From the NCBI GenBank assembly GCA_025464995.1, contig JAODMO010000050.1, positions 1 through 64,000 of the forward strand: 64,000 bases of DNA, written 5' to 3'. This DNA is from Microbacteriaceae bacterium. GTDB lineage: Bacteria > Actinomycetota > Actinomycetes > Actinomycetales > Microbacteriaceae. Of the stretch, positions 27,989-39,861 are shown piece after piece. Under the pieces are notes generated by a model, which saw only the letters and a list, made by a program, of their open reading frames with translations, did no database searches and was not told where the DNA came from. How positions within the stretch are numbered: the first letter of the stretch is position 1; every line of letters begins with the position of its first letter. Both the position numbers and the translations under genes were made by a program.

Positions 27989-28659
27989 CGGCCCACCGGT
28001 TCGAGGATGGGGCGGGCGGTGCGCAGCTCGGCCTCGAGCGCTGCCACCCGCTCGTACTGCTCGCGCGATCCGTCGCGACCGAGGTAGCGCACGTCGTCGA
28101 ACGCCGAGGCGGCCTCGGCGAGTGGCGCAGCCGACGCGGGGAAGGCGCCGGCAGCGCGGAGTGCGAAGTCGTGCGCCGTGGTGCCGGGCATGGTGCTCAC
28201 CACCGTGCGTTCCGCGAGGCCGCGGGCGATGGCCCGGAACATCTCGGCGATCGCACGGGAGTACTCGCCGTCGGCCGCGGCGAGCCGGGCGGCGGCCCGC
28301 ATGGCGGCGGCATCCCGCGTGTCGTCGTCGCCGAAGAGCACGCCGCCGACCGTGCTGCGGCGGTTGAGGCGGGGTAGCCCGAACACGAGGAAGGCGACCA
28401 CGAGCAGGATGGCGACGATCAGGACCACGACGAGCGTGCCGATCCCGGGAGGTCCCCCGCCCGCGCTCGTCGTGAGCGAGGAGAGCCAGTCGGAGATGGC
28501 GGACGCGAGCAGGTCGAACCACGTGGGTTGGGCGGCGCGGTATTCGGGCTTCGAGAGCTCGTCGACGAGCCACTGGCGTGCCTCCTGCGAATCCGGGTCG
28601 ATCGGCACGTGCGCGGCCAACGCCGCGACACTCGCGAGCGCTCCCGCGACGGCACTCAC
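27985..28659 (-). CDS. DUF4129 domain protein
   Basis: 224 residues from a GTG at 28659, which overlaps the upstream stop as GTGA. An N-terminal hydrophobic stretch (VSAVAGALASVAALAAHVP), a membrane helix at about 67-90 (VVVLIVAILLVVAFLVFGLP) and a cytoplasmic helical domain with EYSRAIAEMFRAIARGLAER and DFALRAAGAFP form the DUF4129 pattern. The family accompanies transglutaminase-like or MoxR-DUF58 systems. Coupled on both sides by 4-bp overlaps. Confidence 0.84.
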   Translation of the reverse strand: MSAVAGALASVAALAAHVPIDPDSQEARQWLVDELSKPEYRAAQPTWFDLLASAISDWLSSLTTSAGGGPPGIGTLVVVLIVAILLVVAFLVFGLPRLNRRSTVGGVLFGDDDTRDAAAMRAAARLAAADGEYSRAIAEMFRAIARGLAERTVVSTMPGTTAHDFALRAAGAFPASAAPLAEAASAFDDVRYLGRDGSREQYERVAALEAELRTARPILEPVGR

Positions 28660-29837
28660 GCCCAGGGCGAATCGTTCGGGGGAGCGGGATAGGTGGTGCC
28701 GTCGGACGTCGCGGCTGCGGGCAGGTACGGGTTGCCGACGCCGACGTCTCCAACCTGCCGGGCCTCGACGAATCGCGCCAAGTCCAGGTCGAGTCCCTCC
28801 TTGCGCATGCGGATGTCGATGTAGATGAGGGCGTTGACTGCCGCCGACGTCACGGTGGCGAGGGAGCTGAAGACGAGGCTGATGATGCCGGTGAGGATGT
28901 AGGTGCCGACGAGGAGCGCGATGGCCGCCCCGTCGTCGGAGTTGGGGTTGAGCAGCGCCCCGCCGATGCCGAGCAGCAGCGATACGGGCGTCGTCACGAC
29001 CTGGGCGGCCACCTGCACCACGACGCTCACGAGCAGCTGCGTGCCGAGGGTGCGCCAGAAGTACCCGTTGGTGAGCGACCACGACCGGCGGATGGCCTCC
29101 CGCAGCGATGCCCGCTCGAGCAGCAGCACGCTCGGAATGAGCGAGAGCTTGGTGGTCAGCCAGAACCAGAGCGCGGCCGATGCGAGGCCCACGGCGATGC
29201 CGAGCAGAATGCCGATGACGAGACCCGCGGCTCCGCCGAGGGCGATGATCAGCCCGATGACGACCGAGAACACGACGATCACGATCACCACCGCGACCGT
29301 GGCGATCGCCGACCAGCCGACGAGCGCACCGATCCGGCCCTTCGCGAGCCGCCAGAGCCCCCGCACCGTCAGCTTCTCGCCGATCGTGCCACGCGAGACC
29401 TCGAGCGCGATGATCCCCTGCAGGATCGCGCCGACCAGCACCGAGAGCGCCAGAGGAACGAGCGAGGCGACGACGACCGCGCCGATCGAGCCGGCGAGGA
29501 TCTCGTCGGCGCTGTCGTGCGTGGCGCTGTTCACGCGGCCGAAGGCGAACGCGACGACGCCGCCGATCACCGCGACGAAGAGGAGGGTCACGCCGCCGTT
29601 CAGGAGCAGTGAGATGCCGAACGTCGCACGCGGGTTGCGGCGGATGACCTGGAAGGAGGCTCCGAGGAGGGTGCCGAAACCGAGCGGCCGGAGCGGGATG
29701 AGCCCGGGCTTGGGTGGCGGCGTCCAGCCCGGCTGTTGTCCGCCGGTCGACGGGGGGAAGGGCGACGCCGCGTACTGGGGGGCCTCGGGAGGCACGGGAA
29801 CGCCGCTCGGTGGCTGCCAGTCGTTGTTGTCGGTCAC
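28656..29837 (-). CDS. Multi-pass membrane protein related to glycerophosphodiester phosphodiesterase membrane domains
   Basis: 393 residues from a GTG at 29837, chosen because GAGG lies 9 nt upstream. The first about 60 residues are Pro/Gln-rich and disordered (PPSGVPVPPEAPQYAASPF), then RPLGFGTLLGASFQVIRRNP and about eight membrane segments, ending with a short cytoplasmic tail. This resembles the membrane domain attached to some glycerophosphodiester phosphodiesterases, here without the catalytic domain. First gene of the operon with DUF4129, DUF4350, MoxR and DUF58, and divergent from mtrA (122-bp gap). Confidence 0.78.
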   Translation of the reverse strand: MTDNNDWQPPSGVPVPPEAPQYAASPFPPSTGGQQPGWTPPPKPGLIPLRPLGFGTLLGASFQVIRRNPRATFGISLLLNGGVTLLFVAVIGGVVAFAFGRVNSATHDSADEILAGSIGAVVVASLVPLALSVLVGAILQGIIALEVSRGTIGEKLTVRGLWRLAKGRIGALVGWSAIATVAVVIVIVVFSVVIGLIIALGGAAGLVIGILLGIAVGLASAALWFWLTTKLSLIPSVLLLERASLREAIRRSWSLTNGYFWRTLGTQLLVSVVVQVAAQVVTTPVSLLLGIGGALLNPNSDDGAAIALLVGTYILTGIISLVFSSLATVTSAAVNALIYIDIRMRKEGLDLDLARFVEARQVGDVGVGNPYLPAAATSDGTTYPAPPNDSPWA

Positions 29838-29959
29838 GTGCGAGCGCCTCTTCCCTTGCGTCTCGAACATGAGCGCAATATTTATGCTGGCACACTCGAC
29901 TACTCTTGTGCGAAAGCTCCAGCATTTACCCGAATGCCGGACCACAAACGGTGAGGGCT

Positions 29960-30640
29960 ATGAACGCCAAAATTCTAGTTGTCGACGACGACACAGCGCT
30001 TGCGGAGATGATCGGAATCGTCCTGCGCGCCGAGGGCTTCGAGATCTCTTTCTGCGCCGACGGCTCCGAGGCGCTCGACGCCTTTCGCGCCTTCTCTCCC
30101 GATCTCGTGCTGCTCGACCTCATGCTCCCCGGCATGGACGGCATCGAGGTGTGCTCCCGTATCCGCGAGGAGTCGGGCGTGCCCATCATCATGCTCACGG
30201 CGAAGAGCGACACCGCGGATGTCGTCAAGGGGCTCGAGAGCGGAGCCGACGACTACGTCGTCAAACCGTTCAACCCCAAGGAGCTCGTCGCCCGCATCCG
30301 CACCCGCCTGCGTCCCAGCCCGGAGACACCGACGGGCACCCTCGCCGTCGGCGACATCGTGCTCGACGTCGCGGGCCACGAGGTGCTGCGGGGAACCGAC
30401 AAGATCAACCTGACGCCGCTCGAGTTCGAGCTGCTGCTCGCGCTGGCACTCAAGCCGCAGCAGGTCTTCACGCGCGAGATGCTGCTCGAGCAGGTCTGGG
30501 GCTATCACTACAAGGCCGACACGCGGCTCGTGAACGTGCACGTGCAGCGTCTGCGCGCCAAGGTCGAGCTCGACCCCGACAACCCGAGGATCGTCATGAC
30601 CGTCCGCGGCGTCGGCTACCGCGCCGGTAGCCCGGGATAA
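29960..30640 (+). CDS. mtrA: Two-component response regulator MtrA
   Basis: 226 residues. Receiver domain (1 to about 120): acidic pocket VVDDD, phospho-acceptor Asp53 in LLDLMLPGMDG, Thr/Lys at MLTAKS and VVKPFNPKELVARI. C-terminal OmpR-type winged helix: LTPLEFELLLALALKPQQVFTREMLLEQVWGY and VNVHVQRLRAKVE. MtrA controls cell-wall hydrolases and division in actinobacteria. The ATG at 29960 begins MNAKILVVDD as in the family, with GTGAGG just upstream. It is followed after 3 bp by mtrB, and lpqB is the third gene. Confidence 0.95.
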   Translation: MNAKILVVDDDTALAEMIGIVLRAEGFEISFCADGSEALDAFRAFSPDLVLLDLMLPGMDGIEVCSRIREESGVPIIMLTAKSDTADVVKGLESGADDYVVKPFNPKELVARIRTRLRPSPETPTGTLAVGDIVLDVAGHEVLRGTDKINLTPLEFELLLALALKPQQVFTREMLLEQVWGYHYKADTRLVNVHVQRLRAKVELDPDNPRIVMTVRGVGYRAGSPG

Positions 30641-30643
30641 CAC

Positions 30644-32251
30644 ATGCGAGACTTCGCCTGGCGAGTGTGGATGGCGCGCCTCGCGGGGGTGTGGCGCTCG
30701 TCACTGCAGGTGCGCACCGTTGCCATCTCGGTCGGGATGTCGGCCGTCGCCGTCGGCATCATCGGCTTCTCCATGTCGTACAGCATCAACAGCTACCTCT
30801 TCGACTCACGCCTCGAGCAGGCCCTCTCCGCGTCCGAGCGGTCGAACGTCGCCGCCCAGAACCGCTTCGACGCCGCCCAGCAGTCGGCCGGGCTCGACCT
30901 CGAGAGCGTCATGGGTACCGCATCGCAGGCGGCGCTCCAGTCGGCGACGACTCCCGCCGGCACCTACATCGCCATCCTGCGCACGCCCGGCCAGACCGGC
31001 CCACGCCTCCCCGTCGACCTCGTCAGCCAGGGGTTCGACCTCACCTCCGCGGTTTCGGACGACCTGCGCTCCCGCGTCCAGGCATCCGACGACCGGCGGC
31101 TCTACTGGCAGTCCATCACGATCGCCAACGCTGATGGCGGCGAGGATCCGGCCGTCGTGGTGGGGTCGGTACTCGACATCCCCACCTCTGGGCAGTACGA
31201 GATGTACCTCGTCTACAACCTGAGCGACACGCAGGAGACGCTGTCGTTCGTGCAGGGCGCCCTGTGGTTGGGACTCGCGTTCCTCGTGCTGCTCATCGGT
31301 GCGGTCACCTACATCGTCGTGCGCCTCATCGTCGCGCCGGTGCGACTCGCCGCCGAGACGAGCGAGAAGCTCGCCGCGGGGCAGCTCGAGGTGCGAATCC
31401 CCGAGAAGGGCGACGACGTCATCGCGACCCTCGCCCGGTCGTTCAACGGCATGGCGACGAGCCTCCAGCGCCAGATCACGGCGCTCGCCGCCCTGTCGCA
31501 GGTGCAGCAACGGTTCGTCTCCGACGTCTCGCACGAACTGCGCACCCCCCTCACCACCATCCGCCTCGCCGGCGACGTGCTCTACGACCAGCGCGACACC
31601 TTCCCTCCCGCGACCGCGCGCACGACCGAGCTGCTGCACACCCAGGTGGAGCGCTTCGAGCTGCTGCTCGCCGACCTGCTGGAGATGAGCCGGTACGACG
31701 CCGGCGCCGTCGATATGGAGGTCGAGCCGACGAACCTCGTGCGGCTCGTCGAAGACGCCGTGGAGGCGGTGCAGACCTTGTCGCAGTCGAAGGGCACCGA
31801 GCTGCGGCTCGAGGCCCCGGGCGGCTACTTCCAGGCCGACGTCGACGCCCGCCGCATCCGCCGCATCCTGCAGAACCTGCTCGCCAACGCCATCGACCAC
31901 GGCGAGGGCAAGCCGATCGTCGTCTACGTCGACAGCAACCAGACGTCGGTCGCCATCGCGGTGCGGGATTACGGCGTCGGGATGTCGCCCGCCGCGATGG
32001 AGCGCGTGTTCGACCGCTTCTGGCGAGCCGACCCGTCGCGGCAGCGGTCGACGGGCGGCACGGGCCTCGGCCTCGCGATCTCGCTCGAAGACGCCGCGCT
32101 GCACGGCGGCTGGCTCGAGGTCTGGTCTGCTCCCGGCGAGGGCTCATGCTTCCGGCTGACGCTGCCGCGCACGCGAGGGGGGCTCGTCACCGAGTCGCCG
32201 CTGGAGCTGCCCCCGCGCGACCCGACCACGAAGGAGGACGCGGATGTCTGA
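30644..32251 (+). CDS. mtrB: Sensor histidine kinase MtrB
   Basis: 535 residues. Membrane helix 1 at about 25-48 and helix 2 at about 207-230 flank an extracytoplasmic sensor domain of about 155 residues. A HAMP segment follows (RLIVAPVRLAAETSEKLAAG), then the dimerisation helix with SHELRTPLTTIRLA (His297) and the ATPase domain with NLLANAIDHGEG (N box), DYGVGM (G1) and GGTGLGLAI (G2). It phosphorylates MtrA. Its end overlaps lpqB by 8 bp, so kinase and lipoprotein are made together. Confidence 0.95.
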   Translation: MRDFAWRVWMARLAGVWRSSLQVRTVAISVGMSAVAVGIIGFSMSYSINSYLFDSRLEQALSASERSNVAAQNRFDAAQQSAGLDLESVMGTASQAALQSATTPAGTYIAILRTPGQTGPRLPVDLVSQGFDLTSAVSDDLRSRVQASDDRRLYWQSITIANADGGEDPAVVVGSVLDIPTSGQYEMYLVYNLSDTQETLSFVQGALWLGLAFLVLLIGAVTYIVVRLIVAPVRLAAETSEKLAAGQLEVRIPEKGDDVIATLARSFNGMATSLQRQITALAALSQVQQRFVSDVSHELRTPLTTIRLAGDVLYDQRDTFPPATARTTELLHTQVERFELLLADLLEMSRYDAGAVDMEVEPTNLVRLVEDAVEAVQTLSQSKGTELRLEAPGGYFQADVDARRIRRILQNLLANAIDHGEGKPIVVYVDSNQTSVAIAVRDYGVGMSPAAMERVFDRFWRADPSRQRSTGGTGLGLAISLEDAALHGGWLEVWSAPGEGSCFRLTLPRTRGGLVTESPLELPPRDPTTKEDADV

Positions 32252-33926
32252 TCGATCGAGGTCACGCCGGCTGTCCGGACTCGCCATGCTGATCGCCCTC
32301 GCGGTCTCGCTCGCCGCGTGCGCGGGCATCCCCACTGAGGGAGCGGTCACGGCGGGCAACGTCGTGAACGACGAGGTGGATCCCGTCATCGGTTTCGCTC
32401 CGCAGGGGCCGCGCGACGACTCGTCGCAGGAGGAGATCCTCGCCGACTTCATCGCGGCCGCAACCAACCCGCAGAGCGACTACGCCGTCGCCCGCCAGTT
32501 CCTCGCCGAGAACTTCGTCGGCAAGTGGGACCCGGACGCCACGACCACCGTGCGTTCGGGGGCGGGCACGGTGCGTCGCGACTCCGAGACACAGCTCACC
32601 TACTCGCTGTCGACATCGGCGTCGGTCGACTCCGACGGTCGGTACCGCGAGTCGGCGCCCGCGAGCGCGAGCCTGCAGTTCTCCTTCGTGCAGGAGGGCA
32701 AGCAGTGGCGCATCAGCCAGGCGCCGCCCGGCATCGTGCTCTCGCAGAACAACTTCCCGCAGGTGTTCGGCGAGTATCCGCTGTACTTCTTCGACCCGAC
32801 CAACTCGTTCCTCGTGCCCGACGTGCGCTGGTTCCCGACGCGATCGAGCACGCCCAACCGCATCGTCGCGTCGCTGCTCAACGGTCAGTCGGCGTGGTTG
32901 AGCGGCGGCGTGCTGGTCTCCGCCTTCCCGGCTGGCACGCGTCTCGGCGACGGGCTCGTCGACATCTCCTCGGGAGCAGCGACCGTCGACCTCTCCGACG
33001 AGGCGCGGGCCGCGACGGCGGTCGAGCGTGAACAGATGCGCCAGCAGCTCTCATCGAGCCTCGCCGCCGTGTCGAGCGTCAACATCACCGTGGGCGGCAT
33101 CCCGCTCGAGGTCGCCGACACCGGGGTGGCCGCCGCGGTCGTCAACCCGTCGGTCGAGACGGCGCCCCTCGTGCTGAGCGAGGACGGATTCGGTTTCGCG
33201 GCCGCCGGCGACATCAACCCGGTCGGCACCATCAGCGCCAAGATCGTCGCGCTCGGCGCCACGGCGGTCACGCTCGCACGCAACAAGACGGAGGCGGCGG
33301 TGTTGGGCGGCAACCAGGGCGTGTTCATCGTGCGCGCGGGTGCGGCTCCCGCGCTGCTCGTCGATGATCGGCCCGGCCTCGTGGCACCGTCGATCGACAA
33401 CTCCGGCTTCGTCTGGTCGGTTCCCGCCGCGAGCGCGGCAGCCCTTCGGGTGTTCGGCCTCGACGGCAAGGGGCATGACGTCACATCCACCCTGCCCGTA
33501 GACGGCCGGGTGATCTCGATCGCGGTTTCGCGCGACGGCACGCGGCTCCTCACCTACCTCCTCACCTCCGGCGGGCCGCAGCTCATCGTGTCGGGCATCG
33601 TGCGCCAGGACGGCGTGCCCGTCGGGCTCGGCGAGCCCTTCATCCTTCAGGTCGGGTCGGCGAGCCCGCTCGCGGCGACCTGGGTCGACAACCGCACCGT
33701 CGCGACGCTCGCGGCGACCGACGAAGAGACGCTCGTCACCGTGTTGGAGATCGGTGGTCCGAGCTCCGCGCTCGGGCAGCTCGACGACGGCGTGACCATC
33801 GTGGGCGGCAACGGCGGAAGCGACGGCCTGCGTGTGCTCAATGGGGATGGCGAGGTGTTCTTCCCGCGCGGCACCAGCTGGCAGATGACCGACATCACGG
33901 CGACGGTGCTCGCGACGCAGCAATAG
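32244..33926 (+). CDS. lpqB: Lipoprotein LpqB, partner of MtrAB
   Basis: 560 residues. Signal peptide with lipobox LAAC (lipid-attached Cys at about residue 26). It has an N-terminal GerMN-like region (NRIVASLLNGQSAWLSGGV, VDLSDEARAAT) and a C-terminal beta-propeller-like half with repeated ISIAVSRDGTRLLTYLL-type blades. LpqB binds the MtrB sensor domain outside the membrane and modulates MtrA activity. Translationally coupled to mtrB by an 8-bp overlap. Length is usual for the family. Confidence 0.94.
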   Translation: MSDRSRSRRLSGLAMLIALAVSLAACAGIPTEGAVTAGNVVNDEVDPVIGFAPQGPRDDSSQEEILADFIAAATNPQSDYAVARQFLAENFVGKWDPDATTTVRSGAGTVRRDSETQLTYSLSTSASVDSDGRYRESAPASASLQFSFVQEGKQWRISQAPPGIVLSQNNFPQVFGEYPLYFFDPTNSFLVPDVRWFPTRSSTPNRIVASLLNGQSAWLSGGVLVSAFPAGTRLGDGLVDISSGAATVDLSDEARAATAVEREQMRQQLSSSLAAVSSVNITVGGIPLEVADTGVAAAVVNPSVETAPLVLSEDGFGFAAAGDINPVGTISAKIVALGATAVTLARNKTEAAVLGGNQGVFIVRAGAAPALLVDDRPGLVAPSIDNSGFVWSVPAASAAALRVFGLDGKGHDVTSTLPVDGRVISIAVSRDGTRLLTYLLTSGGPQLIVSGIVRQDGVPVGLGEPFILQVGSASPLAATWVDNRTVATLAATDEETLVTVLEIGGPSSALGQLDDGVTIVGGNGGSDGLRVLNGDGEVFFPRGTSWQMTDITATVLATQQ

Positions 33927-34105
33927 GGGCGGGCCTCGTCGGTGGGCCTGCCGACCAGCGGGGCGGGGTCCGGCTGTTCCGGCGGCGCTTGAGGGGCGGT
34001 TGGTTGCCTCCCTGCTCGCTCCTCCACAGGCGGGCAGCGGCGGGTGTTCTACGCCGATCGACCGGGCTGCAACCACCCGGCGGCGCTGGGCGGCATCGTT
34101 GAGAA

Positions 34106-34762
34106 ATGAACCTCCCCGACGCCGTGCTCGATGCGCTCGCCGTCCTGCTGCCCGTCGACTGCGCGGGCTGCGGGGCGGCAGACCGTTCACTCTGCCCGTC
34201 ATGCGCGGTTGCGATCGTTGCGCGCCCCGTGACTCGCCGCCTCGACGACGGTACTCCCGTCGTCTCGGCCCTCGAGTACGACGGCGCCGTCAGGAGCGCC
34301 ATCCTGCAGCTCAAGGAGCATGGCAGAACGGATGTCGCTCGGCGCCTTGCTGTGCCCCTCCGTGCCGCCCTGAGGGCCGCGGCACCGCGCAGCGTTCAGC
34401 CGCTCGGGGTGCCGTCTTCGCGGGCGGCGCTCCGGCGGCGGGGCTACGATCCCGTGGCGCTGCTGCTCCGAGGCGCCGGCGTGCGGGCGCCCCGGCAGCT
34501 CACGACCACCCGCCCGTCACGGCAGCAGAAGTCGCTAGGCGCGCAGGCGCGTGCGACCAACCGCGACGGGTATCTGCGGGCGATTCATCCGCTCACCGGA
34601 GGGCGTTTCGTGCTGGTCGACGACGTCTCGACGACCGGCGCGACGCTGCTCGAGGCGGCCCGCGCGGTGCGTGCGGCGGGCGGCGAGGTGGTCGCCGCGG
34701 CGACACTCGCGCACACGCCGCGGAGGATCTCACACGCGAGTGAAGGGTCTCTCGACTCGTGA
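34106..34762 (+). CDS. ComF family phosphoribosyltransferase-like protein
   Basis: 218 residues. An N-terminal zinc ribbon (C19-x2-C22, C30-x2-C33), then a type I phosphoribosyltransferase fold with the PRPP loop FVLVDDVSTTGATLLEAA near the C-terminus and SRQQKSLGAQARATNRDGY before it. In competent bacteria ComFC supports DNA uptake; in other actinobacteria this gene sits after lpqB and its role is undefined. CATCGT (34094-34099) six bases before the ATG may be a -10 of the leaderless type. The 179 bp between lpqB and this gene shows nothing beyond a small GTCGG/CCGAC hairpin. Confidence 0.85.
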   Translation: MNLPDAVLDALAVLLPVDCAGCGAADRSLCPSCAVAIVARPVTRRLDDGTPVVSALEYDGAVRSAILQLKEHGRTDVARRLAVPLRAALRAAAPRSVQPLGVPSSRAALRRRGYDPVALLLRGAGVRAPRQLTTTRPSRQQKSLGAQARATNRDGYLRAIHPLTGGRFVLVDDVSTTGATLLEAARAVRAAGGEVVAAATLAHTPRRISHASEGSLDS

Positions 34763-34881
34763 GGAGACTCTCGTGACCGCTTCGTGACATTGCCGCACTT
34801 GGCGACTACGGTTGGCGAAAAGGCGCGAAGAAGTTCAAGCCTGGAGAATCGGGCGGCGCCATTAGGGCTGGGAGGTCGCAC

Positions 34882-35595
34882 ATGGAAATTTCCATCACCG
34901 GACGCAATGTTGGCGTTACGGATCGCTTCCGCGAGTACGCAACGGAAAAGGCAGACAAAGTCGCCCACCTTGCAGCGAAGGCGATCGCCTTCGAGATCAA
35001 GGTCACGCGTCATCACGAGACCAGGGGGGCGGCCGGTGATGACCGGGTCGAACTCACCCTGATCGGACCGGGACCGCTCGTGCGGGCCGAGTCGGATGGC
35101 ACCGACAAGTACGCGGCCTTCGACCTCGCCATGGCCAAACTCGTGGAGCGGATACGCCAAGCCAAGGATCGCAAGAAGGTGCACCGCGGGCAGCACCGCC
35201 CGACGTCACTGCGCGAGGCCTCGAGTGATGGATTCAGCGTCGTAGATATCACCCCCGCCGCACCCCAGGTGCTCGAGAGCGTGCGCACCGGCGCGGTTCC
35301 CGTGATCGACGTCGACGCCGAGGCGGCGGATGATGCAGACGAGCCGTACTGCCCCGTCGTGATCCGCAAGAAGGTCTTCGCGGCGGCACCCATGTCGGTC
35401 GACGACGCGCTCTACCAGATGGAGCTCGTCGGTCACGACTTCTACCTCTTCGTCGACGACGAGACCCACCGGCCGAGCGTCGTCTACCGCCGCAAGGGCT
35501 GGGACTACGGAGTCATCGGGCTCGACGAGGCGGAAGCGGGTGCGGACGTCGCCGGCACCGCCGACCTGGGGGCGAAGCTCAGCGTCGCGCGCTGA
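34882..35595 (+). CDS. hpf: Long-form ribosome hibernation promoting factor
   Basis: 237 residues. The N-terminal S30AE domain (MEISITGRNVGVTDRFREYA, DKYAAFDLAMAKLVERIRQAKDRKK) binds the 30S decoding site. A linker of about 70 residues leads to the C-terminal dimerisation domain (VIRKKVFAAAPMSVDDALYQMELVGHDFYLFVD), which joins two ribosomes into inactive 100S particles. GGGAGG lies upstream of the ATG. The order comF-hpf-secA is the mycobacterial one. Confidence 0.94.
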   Translation: MEISITGRNVGVTDRFREYATEKADKVAHLAAKAIAFEIKVTRHHETRGAAGDDRVELTLIGPGPLVRAESDGTDKYAAFDLAMAKLVERIRQAKDRKKVHRGQHRPTSLREASSDGFSVVDITPAAPQVLESVRTGAVPVIDVDAEAADDADEPYCPVVIRKKVFAAAPMSVDDALYQMELVGHDFYLFVDDETHRPSVVYRRKGWDYGVIGLDEAEAGADVAGTADLGAKLSVAR

Positions 35596-35639
35596 CCCGA
35601 CGCCCCGGGCGATGCGCCGGAAGCGTAACCATGTGGCAG

Positions 35640-35681
35640 GCCTGCCCACCCAGACAGGGCACAGCGTCTGGCTGGGTAGGC
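35640..35681 (+). terminator. Strong hairpin between hpf and secA (terminator or leader structure)
   Basis: GCCTGCCCACCCAGAC (35640-35655) can pair with GTCTGGCTGGGTAGGC (35666-35681) with one mismatch and one G-U, loop of 10. No U-run follows. The right arm contains TAGGCT, a probable -10 for secA, so the structure may both end hpf transcription and influence secA initiation. About 95 nt of leader then precede the secA GTG. Confidence 0.5.
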
Positions 35682-35779
35682 TTGCTACCATTACGAGCCG
35701 GTAACGGCGGGTGCTCCTGCGTAATGCAGGCCCTCCCGCGCGCGGAAGAACCCGCGCTCAACAACCTTTGGAGTAAGTC

Positions 35780-38608
<2,829 letters not shown>

Positions 38609-38627
38609 AGCGCGGCTGGCGCCCGGT

Positions 38628-39149
38628 TCAGAGCACGTTGATCGCGGTGGCCCGCCAGCGGGTGTCGAAGCCCTCGAGGCGCAACGCCACCGCGCGCGTG
38701 CGGGCGCGCCCGATGACGATCACGACCGCCTCGACGACGCCATCCCTCGGCTCACAGATCGACATCGAGCCGATGGAGAAGCTTGGCCGCCGTGCCACCT
38801 GGCCCTTCGCCTGCCGTGCGCGGGTCGACAACACGACGCGCTTGAGTAGGTGCCGGTAGACATCGTCGTCGACCCAGCGCGCTATCTGCTCGAGGTCGCG
38901 CGCGCCGGCGAGGATCTCGATGACGCAGCGCGTCAGGTTCTCCAGCAGCGGTTCGGGGTCGGGGAGAGCCGCGCGGGTGGCCGGCTGGGCGCCGAAAAAC
39001 TCGTCGGCGACGAATGGCGCCGTGATCGTCTTCGAGGGCAGCGACCCACGCGACGCCGCGGGCTGTCGCCGCGCTTCCCCTGACGATGAACCTCGGGCTC
39101 GTGCACTCGCGCTTCTCACTGGAACTCCCGTCGCTGGGATGGTGAACAT
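38628..39149 (-). CDS. Rv3235-like conserved actinobacterial protein
   Basis: 173 residues. The first about 60 residues are Ser/Ala/Arg-rich and probably disordered. The conserved part is PEPLLENLTRCVIEILAGARDLEQIARWVDDDVYRHLLKRVVLSTRAR, followed by a small beta-domain ending VALRLEGFDTRWRATAINVL. I recognise this as the family encoded downstream of secA in actinobacteria (Rv3235 in M. tuberculosis); function unknown. Convergent with secA (19-bp gap). The true start could be further in, for example the GTG of VADEFFGAQ. Confidence 0.78.
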   Translation of the reverse strand: MFTIPATGVPVRSASARARGSSSGEARRQPAASRGSLPSKTITAPFVADEFFGAQPATRAALPDPEPLLENLTRCVIEILAGARDLEQIARWVDDDVYRHLLKRVVLSTRARQAKGQVARRPSFSIGSMSICEPRDGVVEAVVIVIGRARTRAVALRLEGFDTRWRATAINVL

Positions 39150-39255
39150 CTCGGCCCCCGCATAGGGGTGACGAAACTCAACCAGAGTGCGGGCCTCGCC
39201 AATGCGCTCTACCGCAAGCTGTGGATAACCGCTATCTTCCCCACCCTCGGCTGGG

Positions 39256-39267
39256 TATGGTCAGCCC
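39256..39267 (+). promoter_or_regulatory. Leaderless-type -10 element
   Basis: TATGGT (39256-39261) followed by six bases and the ATG of the 197-residue protein gene; no ribosome binding site. Confidence 0.5.
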
Positions 39268-39861
39268 ATGCGCTGGGACAGACTGTTCGACGACCTCGAG
39301 GGCCAACTCGAGCAGGAGCTCGCGGCCGAGGAGTTGGACGAGCGCGCGGAGGAGGAGCGTCTGCGAATCGGTCGGCTCTCGATGAGGGACCGGCTCCTCG
39401 CCATCCACGAGCGCTGCGGTGGCGAGGCGGTGCGCCTCGTGCTCGGCAACGGCGAGGCGGTCTCGGTGCGAACCACCACCTTCGGTCGCGACTGGGTGGC
39501 CGCCGAGATGCTCGACGGGCGGCACCGGCGCACGCAGTGCGTCATCCCGCTCGACGCCGTATCGGCGTTGCTGCCGACCCGCTCGCAGTTGGATGCCAGC
39601 CTGACGCCCCTCGCCCACCGTGACGGCGCGGACACACTCGCTGCCCGGCTCACGCTTCCCTTCGTGCTGCGCGACCTGTGCCGTCGCCGGGCGCCCCTCG
39701 ACCTGCGCGCGCTGACCGGCGACTCCCACGGCACCATCGACCGCGTGGGCAGGGACCACATCGACCTCGCCGTGCACGAGGCGGGCACCGCGCGGCGGGC
39801 CGCCACGGTGCAGCAGTACCGGATCGTGCCTCTCGGTCAGCTCCTTCTCGTGCGGGTCTGA
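39268..39861 (+). CDS. Conserved hypothetical protein with acidic coiled-coil N-terminus
   Basis: 197 residues. Residues 1-45 are charged and helical (DLEGQLEQELAAEELDERAEEE). The rest is a small beta-rich region with LVLGNGEAVSVRT, DAVSALLPTRSQ, LPFVLRDLCRRRAPLDL, then GTIDRVGRDHIDLAVHEAG. No signal peptide or membrane helix. I do not recognise a defined family; related proteins occur next to secA in other Micrococcales. The 3' end overlaps the 3' end of the convergent HTH gene by 25 bp. Confidence 0.75.
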   Translation: MRWDRLFDDLEGQLEQELAAEELDERAEEERLRIGRLSMRDRLLAIHERCGGEAVRLVLGNGEAVSVRTTTFGRDWVAAEMLDGRHRRTQCVIPLDAVSALLPTRSQLDASLTPLAHRDGADTLAARLTLPFVLRDLCRRRAPLDLRALTGDSHGTIDRVGRDHIDLAVHEAGTARRAATVQQYRIVPLGQLLLVRV

